DNA of 63,034 bases from Bacteroidales bacterium 52_46 (GTDB taxonomy: Bacteria > Bacteroidota > Bacteroidia > Bacteroidales > Muribaculaceae): positions 1-63,034 of the forward strand of contig MNQK01000013.1 of the NCBI GenBank assembly GCA_001915385.1. Direction: 5' to 3'. Under the pieces are notes generated by a model. It was given only the letters and a program-made list of their open reading frames with translations. It was not told the DNA's origin and did not search any database. The translations under genes were made by a program, and so were the position numbers. How positions within the stretch are numbered: position 1 is the stretch's first letter; the number at the start of each line of letters is the position of its first letter. Shown one piece after another: positions 59,202-63,034 of the stretch.

Positions 59202-60869
59202 CTACCTGTAAAGATAGCGCTTTATAGAGCGCTTCGGCGTTTTCTCGAATTCGTTAGGTATCAGCTGTATGTGTTCTATACGTTCGTATGGAGCGACAAT
59301 CTTGTTGAGGTCCTGGCGCACATTTTCCATTATCGGCTCCATGTCGTGTATCGTCAGCTTGTCGCGGTCCATCTGCTCATAATCGGGATAGACTATCGCC
59401 GACAGACCTTTGCCCCGTTCCACCACGAGGCTTTCGCTCACGTAAGGCATATTGTTGAGTTTCGATTCAATTTCCTCGGGATAGATGTTCTGTCCGGTAG
59501 CTGAAAGTATCATCGTCTTGTAGCGGCCTTTGATGAAAAGGGTTCCGTCGGGCTTGCGTACGCCCATGTCGCCGGTATGCAGCCATCCGTCCTCGTCGAG
59601 CACTGCTGACGTGGCATCGGGATTCTTATAGTACCCTTTCATCACGTTCTCTCCCTTGACGCATATTTCGCCCGGGGTATTCTCCTCATCGTCGGAGAGA
59701 ATCTTCGAATGCATGATGCCGGGCAATGTCCTGCCGCACGATTCGAGTTCAAACCCGCGCCACGGCGTATAGCTGATAAGCGGGCCGCACTCGGTCATGC
59801 CGTATCCTACCGTAAACGGGAATTTTATGCGGTGGAGAAACTCCTCCACTTCTTTGTTGAGGGGAGCGCCCCCCACAATAACTTCCTCAAACGCTCCGCC
59901 GAACGCATCTACAAGCCGGCTGCGTATCTTGCTGTAGATAGCCTTGTCGAGCAGCGGAATAGCCAGTGCCCACCGCATGGTCTGCTTCGTTATCATGGGC
60001 ACAATCTGGTTCTTGTAGATTTTTTCGAGTATCAGCGGCACGGTCACTATAAGATTGGGGCGCACATCGCTGAACGCCTTTACGAGCAGTTTTGGCGACG
60101 GCAGTCGGCCGAACAGCGTGATGTGCGAACCAACGGCCAGCGGGGTAAGCATGTCGAACGCGCAACCGTAGGCATGAGCAAGCGGAAGGAAGGAAAGCAC
60201 GCGCGACCCCTGATAGTGCAGCCGCGAGTTTATGCCGAACACCACGTTGCCTGTAAGATTGTTAAGCGTGAGCATCACGCCCTTTGAAAATCCTGTAGTG
60301 CCCGATGTGTAGTTGAGCACAGCCATCGCGTTTTTGTCTCTGACAGTATAGTTCACATCCTCTTTGCCGAAACCGCTGCGGTAGCGCGACTTAAGTTTGC
60401 GTGTAAGGTTTTTCAGCACTTTCGACGGCATGTTTTTCTGTTCGGAACGCTCCGCGAGCACCCTGCGGTTGTCAAGCGACAACGCGGCACGAAGTGCGGG
60501 AAGCTCCTCGAAGTCGAGGTTTTCGAACACCGACCGGCTCACGAACAGCAGCACCGCTTCCGAATGGTTGATGATATGCTGCGCGTCCTGCGGATTGAAA
60601 TCCTGAAGCACCGGCACTATTACGGCGCCGTAGGTGATGGTGGCGATGAACACTGTGACCCATGTCGACGTATTCCGTCCGCACAATGCTATCTTGTCTC
60701 CTTCCTTCACACCCTGGCTTTCGAAGAAAATATGCAGCCTGGCTATACGCTTTGCCATGTCTCCGTATGTAATGGTCGAACCACTCTCGCCATAGTCCGT
60801 GAGAGCGGGCAAAGTCCAGTTTTCCTTAAAACTGTTGGCATATATAACTGCCAGATCTTCTTTCATCAT
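59202..60869 (-). CDS. AMP-forming acyl-CoA synthetase-like protein
   Basis: 555 residues of the ANL superfamily. P-loop YTSGTTGFSKGVMLT, then VLSFLPLAHAYGCAFDML, GYGMTECGPLISYTPW, VKGENVMKGYYKNPDATSAV, GWLHTGDMGV and FIKGRYKTMILSATGQNIYP with the A8 hinge. The likely role is activation of fatty acids to acyl-CoA or acyl-adenylate. It has no membrane segments. It is in the same direction as rfbB, 65 bases upstream; a link with polysaccharide synthesis is not obvious. Confidence 0.87.
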   Translation of the reverse strand: MMKEDLAVIYANSFKENWTLPALTDYGESGSTITYGDMAKRIARLHIFFESQGVKEGDKIALCGRNTSTWVTVFIATITYGAVIVPVLQDFNPQDAQHIINHSEAVLLFVSRSVFENLDFEELPALRAALSLDNRRVLAERSEQKNMPSKVLKNLTRKLKSRYRSGFGKEDVNYTVRDKNAMAVLNYTSGTTGFSKGVMLTLNNLTGNVVFGINSRLHYQGSRVLSFLPLAHAYGCAFDMLTPLAVGSHITLFGRLPSPKLLVKAFSDVRPNLIVTVPLILEKIYKNQIVPMITKQTMRWALAIPLLDKAIYSKIRSRLVDAFGGAFEEVIVGGAPLNKEVEEFLHRIKFPFTVGYGMTECGPLISYTPWRGFELESCGRTLPGIMHSKILSDDEENTPGEICVKGENVMKGYYKNPDATSAVLDEDGWLHTGDMGVRKPDGTLFIKGRYKTMILSATGQNIYPEEIESKLNNMPYVSESLVVERGKGLSAIVYPDYEQMDRDKLTIHDMEPIMENVRQDLNKIVAPYERIEHIQLIPNEFEKTPKRSIKRYLYR

Positions 60870-60937
60870 ATCATATAGGTGTTTGGTATCTAATAGGTTG
60901 GTGACCGAGGTCAGCCGGTAGCCTGATTAAGCCGCCG

Positions 60938-62146
60938 TCAATAACCGTGGATTACGGGGAACCCGGCATCCTCAAGCGCTTTCTTTATCAATGCCACATG
61001 CTCGCGGTCGCGTGTTTCCATTTCCACATGGAGCGAGCACGAATTGATATGGTTGGTGGCTTTCGTGCGTTCGTGGGTCACTGATATGATGTTGCCGCCG
61101 CTTCTCGCTATGATGTCGCTCACGGCCGAAAGCTGACCGGGTTTGTCGTCCAGTTCGAGTGTCAGCATGCACATGCGTCCGCCCATCATCATGCCTCGCG
61201 TTATCACACGGTTGAGTATCGTCACATCGATATTGCCGCCCGATACAAGGCATACTACCTTCTTCCCCTTGACGGGAAGCTTGTCGAACATCACTGCGGC
61301 CACAGGCGTGGCGCCTGCGCCCTCGGCTATCAGCTTCTGCTTCTCGATGAGAGCGAGTATAGCTGCCGATATTTCATCATCTGATACTGTAACAATTTCA
61401 TCGACATATTGTTGGCACATCTCGAAGGTATTCACCCCGGGCTCTTTTACCGCGATGCCGTCGGCTATCGTCGACACGCTGTCAAGATGCACCGGTTTCT
61501 CCTCGGCGAGCGAACGCTGCATCGACGGAGCGCCGGCAGCCTGCACGCCATATACCTTTATGTCGGGACGCAGCGTCTTTACGGCAAACGCGATTCCCGA
61601 TATCAGGCCACCGCCGCCCACAGGCACTACGATTGCCTCCACTTCGGGAAGTTCCTCTATGATTTCGAGACCAATCGTACCCTGTCCGGCTATCACGAGA
61701 GGGTCATCGAAAGGATGTACAAACGTATAGCCGTATTCCTCCTTGAGCTCAACGGCCTTGTTGTAGGCGTCGTCATACACGCCCGGCACAAGGCACACTT
61801 CCGCTCCGAGACGTTTTGTCGCTTCTATCTTTGATATAGGAGCGCCCGCGGGCAGGCAGATAAGGGCTTTGATACCGTTGTTTCTGGCGCCCAGAGCCAC
61901 GCCCTGCGCATGGTTGCCGGCCGAACAGGCTATAACTCCGCGCTGCTTTTCCTCTTCCGAAAGCTGCGATATCTTGTAATATGCGCCGCGAAGTTTGAAC
62001 GAACCGGTATATTGCAGATTCTCCGGCTTCAGATATACTGTGCAATCCTTCGACAGGTCTGTAGGCCCTATAATTTTGGGATGACGCGCTACATCCTTAA
62101 GCACCTGCTGTGCCTTATATATCTCACTGATTTGTAATGCTGACAT
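60938..62146 (-). CDS. ilvA: Threonine ammonia-lyase with ACT domain
   Basis: 402 residues from the ATG at 62146 (the frame extends to 62197 through residues that look like leader). A PLP fold-type II enzyme: SFKLRGAYYKISQL (PLP Lys), ACSAGNHAQGVALGA, LICLPAGAPISKIEATKRLG, FDDPLVIAGQGTIGLEI and VPVGGGGLISGIAFAV. A C-terminal ACT domain (~320-402; MLTLELDDKPGQLSAVSDII) is the regulatory site. It converts threonine to 2-oxobutyrate, the first isoleucine step. Confidence 0.93.
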   Translation of the reverse strand: MSALQISEIYKAQQVLKDVARHPKIIGPTDLSKDCTVYLKPENLQYTGSFKLRGAYYKISQLSEEEKQRGVIACSAGNHAQGVALGARNNGIKALICLPAGAPISKIEATKRLGAEVCLVPGVYDDAYNKAVELKEEYGYTFVHPFDDPLVIAGQGTIGLEIIEELPEVEAIVVPVGGGGLISGIAFAVKTLRPDIKVYGVQAAGAPSMQRSLAEEKPVHLDSVSTIADGIAVKEPGVNTFEMCQQYVDEIVTVSDDEISAAILALIEKQKLIAEGAGATPVAAVMFDKLPVKGKKVVCLVSGGNIDVTILNRVITRGMMMGGRMCMLTLELDDKPGQLSAVSDIIARSGGNIISVTHERTKATNHINSCSLHVEMETRDREHVALIKKALEDAGFPVIHGY

Positions 62147-62270
62147 TTTATATAAGTTTTTAAACATGCAAATATAGTAAATATTCACCAATACCACATA
62201 TAAAATGCGTCAAATTCATATACATGGAAGCGGAGGGCCATGCCGCGTCATATCACCCGTAATTTCCGCC

Positions 62271-62780
62271 TCAGCGGTTTGATGCGCGCAATATCACCGG
62301 AAAACCGTCCTTAAGCTTTACCGGCGAAGAAGCGGCGACACTGTCGGCAGCCGCCCTCGCTTCGGCAAGCGACTGTGTGGAACGCACCACGACATAATAA
62401 AGCGGCTCGCCTGTCTCGACTATTATCGCCGACGGATAACCGCCTTCGGCCATTCTGTTTCTCATCGACTTGGCATGAAACAGCTGCTTGAACTGTCCGG
62501 CGACGACATTATACTTCTTCAAATGTGACGGCGTGAAGCCGGCCTCCTTTGATGCCGTGACATATTCCACCACGACATTGACCGTATCGCCGCCGGCGAC
62601 AATCCTTTCTTCACGGCTCTGCTCCCTGACCCTGTTGTAGATGGTGCTCTCTATTCCGCTCCCCTCTTTCTCCTTGGCCTTGTCGTATGCCTTCTTATAA
62701 TTGGCCTCGCTGGTGCCGCATGCGGCCATCATTGCCGCAAAGGCATACGCAATAATAATTTTCAATCCATTCTTAGCCAT
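62271..62780 (-). CDS. SPOR-domain lipoprotein
   Basis: 169 residues. The signal peptide and lipobox MMAAC (near residue 21) are followed by a Lys/Glu helix (NYKKAYDKAKEKEGSGIEST). A SPOR domain lies at ~85-165: HLKKYNVVAGQFKQLFHAKS, GYPSAIIVETGEPLYYVVVR and SLAEARAAADS. SPOR domains bind peptidoglycan without stem peptides and often mark the division site. It starts 113 bases from the group II intron end. Confidence 0.85.
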   Translation of the reverse strand: MAKNGLKIIIAYAFAAMMAACGTSEANYKKAYDKAKEKEGSGIESTIYNRVREQSREERIVAGGDTVNVVVEYVTASKEAGFTPSHLKKYNVVAGQFKQLFHAKSMRNRMAEGGYPSAIIVETGEPLYYVVVRSTQSLAEARAAADSVAASSPVKLKDGFPVILRASNR

Positions 62781-62815
62781 AGCCCTTATCTGTTTTTAGA
62801 GATTGTTTAATTTTA

Positions 62816-62849
62816 GTCCGACGTGTCTGACCGGTCGGACACGTCGGAC
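62816..62849. terminator. Perfect 12-bp hairpin between SPOR gene and intron
   Basis: GTCCGACGTGTC pairs with GACACGTCGGAC around TGACCGGTCG, which itself is nearly palindromic. On the minus strand it is followed by TAAAATT. It would end transcripts coming from beyond the intron, so the intron sits just upstream of a terminator. Confidence 0.6.
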
Positions 62850-62892
62850 CGGATAAGTCGCGACCAACTCGTCAGCGTCTAATTTCCATCAA

Positions 62893-63034
62893 ATCGAGTA
62901 GGAGGTAAACACTAATCGCAGGTGTTTATCTCCTGCTTTCGTGTTTACCGACCTCTCACACCACCGTACGTGCCGTTCGGCATACGGCGGTTCCACGCTT
63001 TCTCGCCTCTAGGCGTGAGGCATGTTGTCTTCGG
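62893..63034 (-). mobile_element. Group II intron, 3' end (domains V and VI)
   Basis: On the minus strand, domain V is clear: GAACCGCCGTATGCCGAACG then GCACGTACGGTGG (about 62960-62993), with the typical CCGTATGC / GCACGTACGG pairing. Domain VI follows as a hairpin with arms GGTAAACAC and GTGTTTACC (about 62905-62950). The 3' end is CTCCTACTCGAT at about 62893, followed by TTGATGG as the exon. The rest, including domain IV and any reverse transcriptase gene, lies beyond the right edge. The exon has no gene that I can identify. Confidence 0.8.

Overview
The window comes from the chromosome of a gut-type member of the Bacteroidales, most likely near the Muribaculaceae, Bacteroides or Porphyromonas lineages. 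The signs are TAnnTTTG -7 promoters, few Shine-Dalgarno sequences, a btuG/btuB vitamin B12 locus under a cobalamin riboswitch, a type IX secretion (Por/Gld) operon, korDABC, BtuF-type lipoproteins, a MINPP-type phosphatase with an HAE motif, and a bS22-like mini ribosomal protein. Genus is inference.

Layout. 0.3-5.4 kb holds housekeeping genes: rpsP, rng, a 29-residue basic protein, HU, a HAD phosphatase and a queuosine-precursor transporter. 5.6-9.3 kb has a beta-helix lipoprotein, a head-to-head pair of gene fossils and a porin. 9.5-13.5 kb has metH and two tRNAs. 14.0-17.5 kb has a polyprenyl-phosphate sugar transferase and a DUF349 protein. 17.6-21.1 kb is the riboswitch, btuG and btuB. 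21.1-24.0 kb is an AT-rich accessory island (structured leader, 2-TM protein, GIY-YIG nuclease, WYL regulator, truncated ORF) bounded on the right by a second, partial copy of the btuB 3' end. 24.5-28.7 kb has argD, an OmpP1/FadL protein and a small barrel. A MITE-like element separates these from btuFCD (29.1-32.0 kb). A lipid kinase precedes the type IX operon (porT, porP, gldKLMN, plus an esterase; 33.4-41.6 kb). Then come korDABC, an MsbA-like exporter, an AspT/YidE transporter, tatC and tatA, a MINPP phosphatase, a thioredoxin-fold protein and tpx. A degraded DUF3791/DUF3990 toxin-antitoxin-like module (54.0-54.9 kb) is followed by a deoxy-aminosugar operon (rfbB, rfbA, tandem FdtA-like, DegT aminotransferase), an acyl-CoA synthetase, ilvA and a SPOR lipoprotein. 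The right edge cuts into the 3' end of a group II intron.

How it works together. BtuB, BtuG and BtuFCD import cobalamin. The methionine synthase MetH is a plausible consumer. The sugar operon and the WcaJ-like transferase serve surface polysaccharide synthesis. The type IX and Tat systems are export routes.

The most unusual material is: (1) two btuB 3' ends with complementary deletions flanking the AT-rich island; (2) a leader in that island whose two long stems interleave as a pseudoknot or switch; (3) a tandem FdtA protein in which the catalytic histidine pair is intact in only one half; and (4) at least five families of nested palindromic elements, some sharing outer arms while differing in their cores.
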